From a virus: 57,072 nucleotides of DNA. Numbering within the stretch: position 1 is the stretch's first letter; each line of letters begins with the position of its first letter. Positions 43,620 through 50,809 of the stretch are shown piece by piece. The DNA lies in IMG/VR virus record IMGVR_UViG_3300044716_000998, positions 1 to 57,072 of that record; one strand, written 5' to 3'. Position numbers and translations under genes: made by a program. The notes under the pieces were generated by a model that saw only the letters and a program-made list of their open reading frames with translations, was not told the origin of the DNA and did no database searches.

Positions 43620-43925
43620 ATGAGTCAAGAAAAACAAGAAGCCCAATCTGGCACAAGTACAATTAGAGATGAAGTTTTAGAACCTTATTTTATAGGAAAA
43701 GATCATTATTGTTACACTGTTTACGAAAATGTAACATCATCTGAATCACCTAATAAAACATATGTTAAATCATGGGGTCACTTCGGTAAACTAGATGCTG
43801 CATTAAAAAGTGTAGCTCAAATGAAAGTCCATAAGAAAAAAGATTTTAACTCACTTCAAGAGTATATAAAAGAATGGACTAATATTCAAGAAGAATTTAA
43901 TCAAAAACTATCAATTATAATATGA
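43620..43925 (+). CDS. Small hypothetical protein upstream of groES (101 aa)
   Basis: The protein contains LEPYFIGKDHYCYTVYENVT and VKSWGHFGKLDAALKSVAQMKV, a pattern of small phage proteins of unknown function that I associate with a WGR-like or short beta-alpha fold. No catalytic motif is apparent. It overlaps groES by four bases (ATGA), so it is translationally linked to the chaperonin genes. Confidence 0.58.
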   Translation: MSQEKQEAQSGTSTIRDEVLEPYFIGKDHYCYTVYENVTSSESPNKTYVKSWGHFGKLDAALKSVAQMKVHKKKDFNSLQEYIKEWTNIQEEFNQKLSIII

Positions 43926-44215
43926 GTAAACTAACAGCAACGTTCAACGCAGTGATCGTTAAACCTCAAGAAGAGGAAGAATCAATGTATGGGTCTATTG
44001 TAGTACCAGACCTAGGAAAAGAAAAGGTACTAAAAGGAACAATCGTATCAATCGGTGAAGGATACTATTCGGTAACAGGAACATTTGTACCTACAACATT
44101 AAAAGTAGGACAAAAAGTTATCTTACCACTAGCAGGCCCTTCAAAGATCGATTTCGAAGGAGAAGAGTATTATACATTACCAGAAAACCAAGTTTTAGCA
44201 GTTATTGAAGATTAA
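43922..44215 (+). CDS. groES: Co-chaperonin GroES
   Basis: The heptameric lid of the chaperonin cage. This 97-residue protein has the GroES beta-barrel pattern: FNAVIVKPQEEEESMYGSIV, the mobile loop region around YGSIVVPDLGKEKVLKGTIV, GEGYYSVTG, LKVGQKVILP and a YYTLPENQVLAVIED end. T4 encodes only the divergent gp31; here the protein is a recognisable GroES. It lies five bases before groEL. Confidence 0.88.
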   Translation: MSKLTATFNAVIVKPQEEEESMYGSIVVPDLGKEKVLKGTIVSIGEGYYSVTGTFVPTTLKVGQKVILPLAGPSKIDFEGEEYYTLPENQVLAVIED

Positions 44216-44220
44216 AAATT

Positions 44221-45840
44221 ATGAGCAAAATTATTGAATTCGGACCCGAAGCACGAAAAAAATTAGTTAACGGGATTGATAAACTAGCAAATGCAGTTAC
44301 ATCAACATTAGGCCCTAACGGCCGCAACGTAGTAATTTCTAAACCTGGAGACTATCCAGTATCTACAAAAGATGGAGTTACTGTAGCAAAAAGTATTGAA
44401 CTTGAAGACCCAATTGAAGAATTAGGTGTTCAAATGGTTAAACAAGCAGCTATTAAAACAGCAGACAATGCAGGAGATGGAACAACTACTTCTACATTAT
44501 TAGCTCAAGAGATGGTTAAAGCAGGCTTAACACATTTAAGTAATGGAGCAAACGCAGTAGAAATTAAACGTAATATAGACGCTGCAGTTAAAGAAGTAGT
44601 TAATGAACTACGTAGAAACATATCTCAAGATATTAGTTCTGAGGAACAACTTGAACAAGTAGCAACTATCTCAGCAAATAATGACCCTGAAGTAGGAAAA
44701 TTGATAGCTACAGCGATGAATAAAGTAGGAAGAGAAGGTGTAGTTCATATTGAAGAGTCTAAATCAGGCGAAACTTATCTTGAGACAGTAGAAGGAATGC
44801 AATTTGATCGTGGTTACAAATCTCATTATTTTGTAACAGATAATAACTCAATGAGTTGTGTTTTAGAAAATCCTATGATACTTATTGCTGATAAGCGATT
44901 AACTCAAGTTAAAGATTTATTACCGATTTTAGAAGGTGTATCTGCTCAAAACAGACCATTATTCATAATCGCTGAAGATCTTGAAGGTGAAGCATTAGCT
45001 ACATTAATTGTAAACAAAATGAGAGGTACAATTAAAGTATGCGCAGTTAAAGCACCTGACTTTGGAGATCGCAGGAAATTAATTTTAGAAGACATCGCCA
45101 TTCTAACTGGTGGTCAAGTGTTTAGTACTGAGAAAGGTATGAAACTTGATAAATTTAACTGGGATTGGTTTGGCGAAGCCAGAGTAATAACAATAACAAA
45201 AGATGAAACAACCATTGTTGACGGAAGAGGAGAATCTGAACGAATACAAACACGTATTGAAGAGTTACAGCTCCAAATCGAAAAAACAAAAACACCTTTC
45301 GAACAAGAAAAACTCCAAGAAAGACTCGCGAAATTTGTCGGAGGAGTAGCTATCATCCACGTAGGTGGAAATACTGAAACTGAAGTTAAAGAAAAGAAAG
45401 ACCGAGTTGATGATGCACTTCAAGCAACTAAAGCTGCAATTGAAGAAGGTATTGTACCAGGAGGTGGAGCAGCATTAATTTACGCTCGTGAAGCAATTTC
45501 AAACCGCGAATCAATAGGAGGTAAAATTGTATATAAAGCATGCGGTGCTCCATTTATGAAAATTCTTACTAATGCTGGTTATACTGATCAAGAATCATTT
45601 GGGTTGATTAATGAATTACTAGGATGTAATCTTAATTGGGCAGGATATAATCTTAAAACAGAGATATTTGTCGATATGAAAGATGCTGGTATTATTGATC
45701 CAACTAAAGTTACTCGCACAGCAATCGAGAATGCAGCTTCAGTAGCAGGAACAATTCTATTAACAGAATGTACTATTGTAGATAAGCCTGAAGATAATAA
45801 ACAAGATAATAGTATGGCTAACATGGGAGGAATGTTCTAA
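44221..45840 (+). CDS. groEL: Chaperonin GroEL
   Basis: The full-length chaperonin (539 residues) would form the folding chamber. The equatorial ATP-binding motifs are intact: TLGPNGRNVVI, STKDGVTVAKSIEL and NAGDGTTTSTLLAQEM. Apical and hinge segments are present (QFDRGYKSHYFVTD, KVCAVKAPDFGDRRK, EEGIVPGGGAALIYA), and the tail keeps a shortened SMANMGGMF in place of the usual GGM repeats. A phage-encoded GroES/GroEL pair probably folds the major capsid or tail proteins. Base composition is like its phage neighbours, so it is not a recent host insertion. Confidence 0.96.
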   Translation: MSKIIEFGPEARKKLVNGIDKLANAVTSTLGPNGRNVVISKPGDYPVSTKDGVTVAKSIELEDPIEELGVQMVKQAAIKTADNAGDGTTTSTLLAQEMVKAGLTHLSNGANAVEIKRNIDAAVKEVVNELRRNISQDISSEEQLEQVATISANNDPEVGKLIATAMNKVGREGVVHIEESKSGETYLETVEGMQFDRGYKSHYFVTDNNSMSCVLENPMILIADKRLTQVKDLLPILEGVSAQNRPLFIIAEDLEGEALATLIVNKMRGTIKVCAVKAPDFGDRRKLILEDIAILTGGQVFSTEKGMKLDKFNWDWFGEARVITITKDETTIVDGRGESERIQTRIEELQLQIEKTKTPFEQEKLQERLAKFVGGVAIIHVGGNTETEVKEKKDRVDDALQATKAAIEEGIVPGGGAALIYAREAISNRESIGGKIVYKACGAPFMKILTNAGYTDQESFGLINELLGCNLNWAGYNLKTEIFVDMKDAGIIDPTKVTRTAIENAASVAGTILLTECTIVDKPEDNKQDNSMANMGGMF

Positions 45841-46034
45841 TGTTAGACGCAGTAAGCTTAATTGGTAAAACAATCGAAATCGATTTAGAAATATACACAA
45901 TCTCTAACATACACTACATTCCGGGTTCGGAATCGGTGTATATTAGTTTAAGCACTGAAGACTATAGTATGAACATAGGCCTAGACAGATTTTTATCACT
46001 ATTAAAAGAACAATATGTCAGAACTAGAAACTAA
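45840..46034 (+). CDS. Small hypothetical protein (64 aa)
   Basis: The 64-residue protein starts at the groEL stop (TAATG) and ends inside the next gene. It is beta-rich (GKTIEIDLEIYTISNIHYIP) with no known motif. Coupling to groEL suggests coexpression, not necessarily a shared function. Confidence 0.55.
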   Translation: MLDAVSLIGKTIEIDLEIYTISNIHYIPGSESVYISLSTEDYSMNIGLDRFLSLLKEQYVRTRN

Positions 46035-46275
46035 AGAAGAATTAGTATTAATCGCTAAACGACACCCACCTGGAGATCAGTGGGTGTTGTTAGATGATTT
46101 ACCTGCTGTTTATTCTTCATTAACAGAAACATTAGAGGCATACTTCCAAAAAGTACAACAGCCCTGTGATTTTAGATTATCACCTGTGAAAGGTGAATTA
46201 TATGCTATTGTAACTACAGTAGCAGAAATAAAACCAATTCCTCCAAAGAAATTTAACATGTATGGAGATTATTAA
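46015..46275 (+). CDS. Small hypothetical protein (86 aa)
   Basis: The 86-residue protein has an N-terminal charged helix, a PPGDQWVLLDDLP segment and VKGELYAIVTTVAEIKPIPP. No motif is recognised. It is the last gene before the duplicated UUCG terminator/promoter cassette. Confidence 0.55.
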   Translation: MSELETKEELVLIAKRHPPGDQWVLLDDLPAVYSSLTETLEAYFQKVQQPCDFRLSPVKGELYAIVTTVAEIKPIPPKKFNMYGDY

Positions 46276-46281
46276 ATAAAA

Positions 46282-46313
46282 TTTGGCCTTCGGGCCATTT
46301 TTTATTATCTTTA
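46282..46313 (+). promoter_or_regulatory. Host-type promoter for gp44, overlapping terminator
   Basis: TTTG at 46282-46285, 20 bases, TATCTTTA at 46306-46313. The ATG at 46320 follows after six bases, predicting a leaderless transcript. Confidence 0.6.
46284..46303 (+). terminator. Rho-independent terminator after chaperonin unit
   Basis: TGGCC-TTCG-GGCCA hairpin with six following T residues, identical to the terminator at 26697-26716. Confidence 0.85.
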
Positions 46314-46319
46314 CAATAT

Positions 46320-47252
46320 ATGAAAGAAAATAGTTTATTTGTAGAAAAATATAGATCTAAAACATTAGAAGACTATATCGGTAATGAGCAATTAAAATCT
46401 ATTGTTGCCCAATATATTGAGAAAAATGATTTACAAAATTTATTATTGTATGGAACACCTGGAACAGGTAAAACAACATTAGCTAAATTAATTGTAAATA
46501 ATTTTAACTGTGATTATCTTTATATTAATGCATCAGACGAGAGAGGTATTGACACTATTAGAGATAAAGTTCAAGGTTTTGCTTCAAGCGCTTCATTTAA
46601 ACCAATTAAGATTATTATCTTAGATGAAGCTGATTTCTTAACTATACAAGCACAAGCTTCACTTAGGAATATTATTGAAACATATTCTCTTACTACTCGA
46701 TTCATACTGACATGCAATTATCTTGAACGTATTATTGATCCACTTCAATCACGATGCCAAGTGTTAAAAATTACACCCCCATCTAAAAAAGAAGTAGCAA
46801 GACATACAGCTGTTATTTTAGATAAAGAAGATATCCATTACACATTAGAGGATCTAGTTTTAGTAGTTAATAAACACTACCCAGATGTTAGAAAAATACT
46901 TAATACTTGTCAAGTAAATACTATTCATGGAGAAGCAAATAGTTTTCTTAAAATAGACAAAACAGTATTAACAGGTGGTTATAAAGATGCTTTATTAAAG
47001 GAACTTAAATCACCATCTAAAAATAGTTTTAAAAACATTAGACAAATACTTGCTGATAGCAATTTAGATGATTTTGAAGAGATTTATAGATTCCTATATG
47101 ATAGTTTAGATGAGTATGGTAATAATGATCTATCAAAAGCAATGATTGTTATTGAAATAGAAAATTATATGTACCATGCTAACTTCAGAATTGATAAAGA
47201 AATCAATGTAATGGCTTTATTAGCCTCAATTTTAAAAATAATTAATCAATAA
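46320..47252 (+). CDS. gp44: Clamp loader large subunit (gp44-like AAA+ ATPase)
   Basis: The AAA+ subunit opens and loads the clamp. The protein starts with FVEKYRSKTLEDYIG, has Walker A GTPGTGKTT from residue 45, Walker B IIILDEAD (to about residue 105), a sensor-1 FILTCNY and the SRC motif QSRCQVLKI with the arginine finger. The 310-residue length agrees with T4 gp44 (319). The small subunit gp62 is encoded two genes later. Confidence 0.93.
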   Translation: MKENSLFVEKYRSKTLEDYIGNEQLKSIVAQYIEKNDLQNLLLYGTPGTGKTTLAKLIVNNFNCDYLYINASDERGIDTIRDKVQGFASSASFKPIKIIILDEADFLTIQAQASLRNIIETYSLTTRFILTCNYLERIIDPLQSRCQVLKITPPSKKEVARHTAVILDKEDIHYTLEDLVLVVNKHYPDVRKILNTCQVNTIHGEANSFLKIDKTVLTGGYKDALLKELKSPSKNSFKNIRQILADSNLDDFEEIYRFLYDSLDEYGNNDLSKAMIVIEIENYMYHANFRIDKEINVMALLASILKIINQ

Positions 47253-47257
47253 ATAAA

Positions 47258-47503
47258 ATGAATAAACAACAACCCCAAAACCCAAATGTCAACGTTGACA
47301 TTAAGAGTACAACTCCTATGACTTCACCTGAAGGTAATCATGTGTTTGCTGAAGGAGTAATTTTACGTAAAGTATCTAAATTTGTAGCAGGTACAACAGA
47401 AGACGCTATTATGCCTATTCCATGTTTTTATGATGTGGTGACAGGAAAAGTATTGTTAGAGTTATTACCTAAAGAAGTTAGAGAAGAGTATGACAATATT
47501 TGA
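47258..47503 (+). CDS. Small hypothetical protein between clamp-loader subunits (81 aa)
   Basis: The 81-residue protein has a disordered Asn/Gln/Pro N-terminus and a beta-rich C-terminal part (GVILRKVSKFVAGTT, PIPCFYDVVTGKVLLELLP). I do not recognise it. It lies five bases after gp44 and overlaps the gp62-like gene by 14 bases. Confidence 0.55.
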   Translation: MNKQQPQNPNVNVDIKSTTPMTSPEGNHVFAEGVILRKVSKFVAGTTEDAIMPIPCFYDVVTGKVLLELLPKEVREEYDNI

Positions 47504-47900
47504 TTGGTTAAAGGAAATTACCTATAATAAATCAAAATGGGAATCATTTACTGAGGAAGAACAAGCATCATTTAATCCTTATATGGTGCATCGCTTCCTC
47601 AGTATGAGTCCTGAGTACATAGAATTTGTAAATTTAGTACAAACTTTTCCATATTCTGATAAAAAGAAAATATATAATATATATTTATATATGATACCTA
47701 AAAAGAATATGTTCCTTAAATACATCAAATCCTCTAAAAAGAAAAAGCAAGAATCATTGCTTAAACATGTTGCTAACTATTTTGAATGCTCACTAGGTGA
47801 AGCTGAAGAATATATTGACATATTAAGAGAATCTGGAGTAAAAAGTATCCTTACTAAATTAGGTGTTGAAGAAAAAGAACAAAAAAAGTTATTAAAATGA
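47490..47900 (+). CDS. gp62: Clamp loader small subunit (gp62-like)
   Basis: The 136-residue helical protein matches gp62-like proteins of T4-type phages: MTIFDWLKEITYNKSKWESF, FNPYMVHRFLSMSPEYIEFVN, YMIPKKNMFLKYIKSSKKKK and FECSLGEAEEYIDIL. It pairs with gp44 in the clamp loader. T4 gp62 is longer (187 residues). Position close to gp44 supports the call. Confidence 0.75.
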   Translation: MTIFDWLKEITYNKSKWESFTEEEQASFNPYMVHRFLSMSPEYIEFVNLVQTFPYSDKKKIYNIYLYMIPKKNMFLKYIKSSKKKKQESLLKHVANYFECSLGEAEEYIDILRESGVKSILTKLGVEEKEQKKLLK

Positions 47901-48151
47901 AAGACAAAATTACAGAAGCTGTTATTGAAGATCTTAAATCTAGAAGTGAGCGTGGTATAAAAAAATATAATACTACTTTAGATCAAAACAATAAAGACAA
48001 CTACATGAATCATTTATATGAGGAATTGTTAGATGCGGCTCAATACGCTAAAAAAGAAATGTCTATCATTCCTGAAATCCAAGAAATGATTCAAAAATAT
48101 CCTAACAATGCTGAGTTAGGAGAATTCATTCGTATTAAATATAAAAAATAA
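47897..48151 (+). CDS. Small MazG-like protein
   Basis: The 84-residue protein has KSRSERGIKKYNTTLDQNNK then HLYEELLDAAQYAKKEM. The EELLDA helix with the R..RG..KY..TLD leader is a pattern of small MazG-like or dNTP pyrophosphohydrolase-related phage proteins. Only one half of the metal-binding four-helix set is visible, so it may be a dimer or a non-catalytic relative. It overlaps the gp62-like gene by four bases. Confidence 0.55.
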   Translation: MKDKITEAVIEDLKSRSERGIKKYNTTLDQNNKDNYMNHLYEELLDAAQYAKKEMSIIPEIQEMIQKYPNNAELGEFIRIKYKK

Positions 48152-48154
48152 GTT

Positions 48155-49090
48155 TTGACTAAAAAGGTTCCGCAAATAATTAAGGAGATAAGACAATTTA
48201 CTCCTTTAGAAATAGATTACTCTTATCAAAAATCTATTTCCTATTCTCAATATTCCATTTGGAAACAATGTCCCCACAAATGGGAGTTGATGTATAAAGA
48301 TGGACTCCAAGTCTATACTCCTACAATCCATACTGTGTTTGGAACAGCCATACATGAAACACTTCAAAATTATTTAACAGTAATGTATGAAGAAAGTGCT
48401 GCGGCTGCTGATCGTATTGATATAGAGGAATACTTTGAGAACGTTTTTAGAGAAACATATTTAAAAGAATATAAAGCTAATAAATCTACTCATTTTAGTG
48501 CCCCTACAGAAATGAGAGAGTTTTTTGATGATGGGATGAATATCTTAAATTTCTTTAAAAAGAAAAAAGGTGGACATTTTAGTAAGAAAAGCTGGCACTT
48601 AGTAGGATGTGAGCTACCATTGTCTATACGCCCAGATGAGCGTTATAAAAACATTATATTAAAAGGTTATATTGACTTAGTGATGTATAATCAAGATGAA
48701 AATATATTGAAAATATACGATTTTAAAACGTCTACACGGGGTTGGAATGATAAAGCTAAAAAAGACGAGGACAAACAATTCCAAATTATATTCTATAAAC
48801 ATTATTATAGTAAACAGTTTGGCATCCCTGAAGACAATATTGAGGTAGAGTTCTTTATATTAAAAAGAAAAATATGGGAAGAAAGTGAATTCCCTCAAAG
48901 TAGAATTCAAATATTCACACCTGCTAGTGGTAAAATTAAAACTAAAAAAGCAGTTGACTCAATGACTAAATTTATAGAAGAATGTTTTACACTAACAGGA
49001 GAATACAAAGACACCACTCATCCTATCACTCCAAGTGATAATTGTAAGTATTGCCCGTTTAATGATAAAGCAGATTTATGCTCAAAGTAA
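48155..49090 (+). CDS. PD-(D/E)XK nuclease, RecB/Cas4-like
   Basis: The 311-residue protein starts at TTG 48155, three bases after the previous stop; no ATG fits because the SYSQYSIWKQCPHKW motif is near residue 30. The nuclease core is GYIDLVMYN followed by LKIYDFKTS (Asp...Asp-x-Lys), with QFQIIFYKHYY as the following RecB helix. Cys39 and the C-terminal Cys297, Cys300 and Cys309 (CKYC...LC) look like the four-cysteine iron-sulfur cluster of Cas4/AddB-type nucleases. It would process DNA ends in recombination or host DNA degradation. Confidence 0.78.
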   Translation: MTKKVPQIIKEIRQFTPLEIDYSYQKSISYSQYSIWKQCPHKWELMYKDGLQVYTPTIHTVFGTAIHETLQNYLTVMYEESAAAADRIDIEEYFENVFRETYLKEYKANKSTHFSAPTEMREFFDDGMNILNFFKKKKGGHFSKKSWHLVGCELPLSIRPDERYKNIILKGYIDLVMYNQDENILKIYDFKTSTRGWNDKAKKDEDKQFQIIFYKHYYSKQFGIPEDNIEVEFFILKRKIWEESEFPQSRIQIFTPASGKIKTKKAVDSMTKFIEECFTLTGEYKDTTHPITPSDNCKYCPFNDKADLCSK

Positions 49091-49107
49091 ATATTTTTGA
49101 ATCTGTA

Positions 49108-49117
49108 TATATTTATA
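49108..49117 (+). promoter_or_regulatory. Proposed late-type promoter box (TATATTTATA)
   Basis: The box lies 21 bases before the ATG at 49139. No TTG occurs 20 bases upstream. The boxed sequence agrees with the other late-type sites. Confidence 0.42.
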
Positions 49118-49138
49118 TAGGACATAAAAATAAAAGCT

Positions 49139-49336
49139 ATGAGTAAAAAAGATATGACACTAACTAGTGTTAAAATCCAAAGTGATCTATTCGAAGAATT
49201 TAGAATAGAATGCGTTAAAAGAAAATTTAGTTTCCAAAAACTAGCAGATCGAACCATCCATTTATATCTTACTGATGAAGACTTTCGTAAAAAAGTTCAC
49301 AATCACTTAAATTTAAATTTGGATAGGCCAGAATAA
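49139..49336 (+). CDS. Small ribbon-helix-helix-like protein (65 aa)
   Basis: The 65-residue protein has a strand MTLTSVKIQSDLFEEFRIEC followed by helices (KRKFSFQKLADRTIHLYL), resembling Arc/MetJ-type ribbon-helix-helix DNA-binding proteins. It could be a small transcriptional regulator. The similarity is in pattern only. It has its own promoter box and its 3' end contains the -33 element for the glycosyltransferase gene. Confidence 0.5.
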   Translation: MSKKDMTLTSVKIQSDLFEEFRIECVKRKFSFQKLADRTIHLYLTDEDFRKKVHNHLNLNLDRPE

Positions 49337-49349
49337 ATTGTTACATTAA
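49318..49349 (+). promoter_or_regulatory. Candidate host-type promoter for the glycan block
   Basis: TTTG at 49318-49321, 20 bases, TACATTAA at 49342-49349, 15 bases before the ATG at 49365. The -7 box is less perfect than at the other sites. Confidence 0.42.
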
Positions 49350-49364
49350 AATAAAATCTATAAT

Positions 49365-50807
49365 ATGAATTCAAGTTTTGCTTACTTGCCTCAAAACGAG
49401 AGGAAAAAAATCTTATTAATTTGTGACGACCTTAGAGTACATTCAGGAGTAGCTACAGTAGCTAGAGAAATGGTACTTAACACCGCTCAGCATTTTAATT
49501 GGGTAAACATAGGTGGAGCCATTAACCACCCAGAACAAGGTAAACGATTAGATTTATCCCAAGACACTAATACAAACACAGGGTTAGAAGATGCCTCAGT
49601 TGTATTATATCCAACTAATGGATATGGTGATACTAATCTTATTCGTGCTCTTATTAAATTAGAGAAACCAGATGCTATTTTCTTAATTACTGACCCAAGA
49701 TATTTTGCTTGGTTGTTTCAAATTGAAAATGAGATTAGAAGAAAAATACCAATTGTATATTTAAACATTTGGGATGACTATCCTGCTCCTCATTATAATA
49801 AAGCATTTTATGAATCATGTGATGCGTTATTAGCTATTTCTAAACAAACTAAAAATATTAATGAATTAGTATTAAATGATAAAGTAGGTGATAAAATACT
49901 TAGATATGTGCCTCATGGTTTGAATCATGATATTTTTAAACCTATTGATGAATCTTATCCTCAATATAAAGAGTTTTTAGAATTTAAAAAACAATTATTT
50001 AAAGGTAAAGAATTTGATTTTGTTTTATTCTTTAACTCTAGAAACATTAGAAGAAAACAAATACCTGATACATTATTAGCATATAGATACTTTATTGATC
50101 AATTACCTATTGAACAAGCTAAAAAATGTGCTTTTGTATTACATACTAATGTTATGGATGATAATGGTACTGACTTAGAAGCCGTTCGAGAATTATTCTT
50201 AACAGGAGAACAATACAATATATTTTTCTCAGAACAAAGAATGGACCCAGATCGTATGAATTGGTTATACAATTGTACTGATGCTCAAATCTTATTAACA
50301 TCTAATGAAGGATGGGGATTAAGTTTAACTGAGGCTATATTAGTAGGAAATCCAATTATAGCCAATGTAACAGGTGGAATGCAAGATCAAATGCGCTTTA
50401 GTAAAAAAGGAAAATGGATTGATTTTGACGCTGATTTTCCTTCAAACCATAATGGCACTATTAAAGAACATGGTGAATGGGCATTTCCAGTATACCCAAC
50501 TAACAGATCAATTCAAGGTTCTATTCCAACACCTTACATTTGGGATGACAGATGCAACTCTGAAGATGCAGCTGAACAAATCATGAATGTCTATAATTTA
50601 GGTAAAGAAAAAAGAAAAGCATTAGGATTAAAAGGTCGCGAATGGGCTTTAGGTGATGAAGCAGGATTCACAGGCGAAAGAATGGGTGCTAGAGTAATTG
50701 AAGCGTTAAATGAATTATTTTCAACTTGGAAACCAAGAGAAAAATATGAGTTTATAAACGCTAATGAATATAAAGAAAAAGTTGCTAATCATAAATTGTT
50801 ATATTAA
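49365..50807 (+). CDS. Glycosyltransferase, GT-B fold (family 4-like)
   Basis: The 480-residue protein shows a two-Rossmann GT-B layout. The N-terminal domain has KKILLICDDLRVHSGVATVA, like the glycine-rich donor loops of GT4 enzymes, and the C-terminal domain has FNSRNIRRKQIPDTLLAY and ILLTSNEGWGLSLTEAILVG with the acidic E...E donor-binding motif. The acceptor is unknown. It is the first of six sugar-related genes and probably modifies a glycan on the virion, host surface or DNA. Confidence 0.8.
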   Translation: MNSSFAYLPQNERKKILLICDDLRVHSGVATVAREMVLNTAQHFNWVNIGGAINHPEQGKRLDLSQDTNTNTGLEDASVVLYPTNGYGDTNLIRALIKLEKPDAIFLITDPRYFAWLFQIENEIRRKIPIVYLNIWDDYPAPHYNKAFYESCDALLAISKQTKNINELVLNDKVGDKILRYVPHGLNHDIFKPIDESYPQYKEFLEFKKQLFKGKEFDFVLFFNSRNIRRKQIPDTLLAYRYFIDQLPIEQAKKCAFVLHTNVMDDNGTDLEAVRELFLTGEQYNIFFSEQRMDPDRMNWLYNCTDAQILLTSNEGWGLSLTEAILVGNPIIANVTGGMQDQMRFSKKGKWIDFDADFPSNHNGTIKEHGEWAFPVYPTNRSIQGSIPTPYIWDDRCNSEDAAEQIMNVYNLGKEKRKALGLKGREWALGDEAGFTGERMGARVIEALNELFSTWKPREKYEFINANEYKEKVANHKLLY

Positions 50808-50809
50808 TC

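Larger units (their letters stand above)
46274..46313 (+). repeat. 40-bp exact terminator/promoter repeat, copy 2
   Basis: Identical to 26687-26726. This copy stands directly before the clamp-loader gene, the first before a small unknown gene. Confidence 0.88.

Noticed and set aside
44221-45840. Bacterial chromosome or prophage origin of the window, suggested by groEL and nrd genes
   Set aside because: These genes are embedded, with overlaps and the same promoters, in a continuous T4-like gene order with no integrase, rRNA, tRNA or ordinary chromosomal genes.
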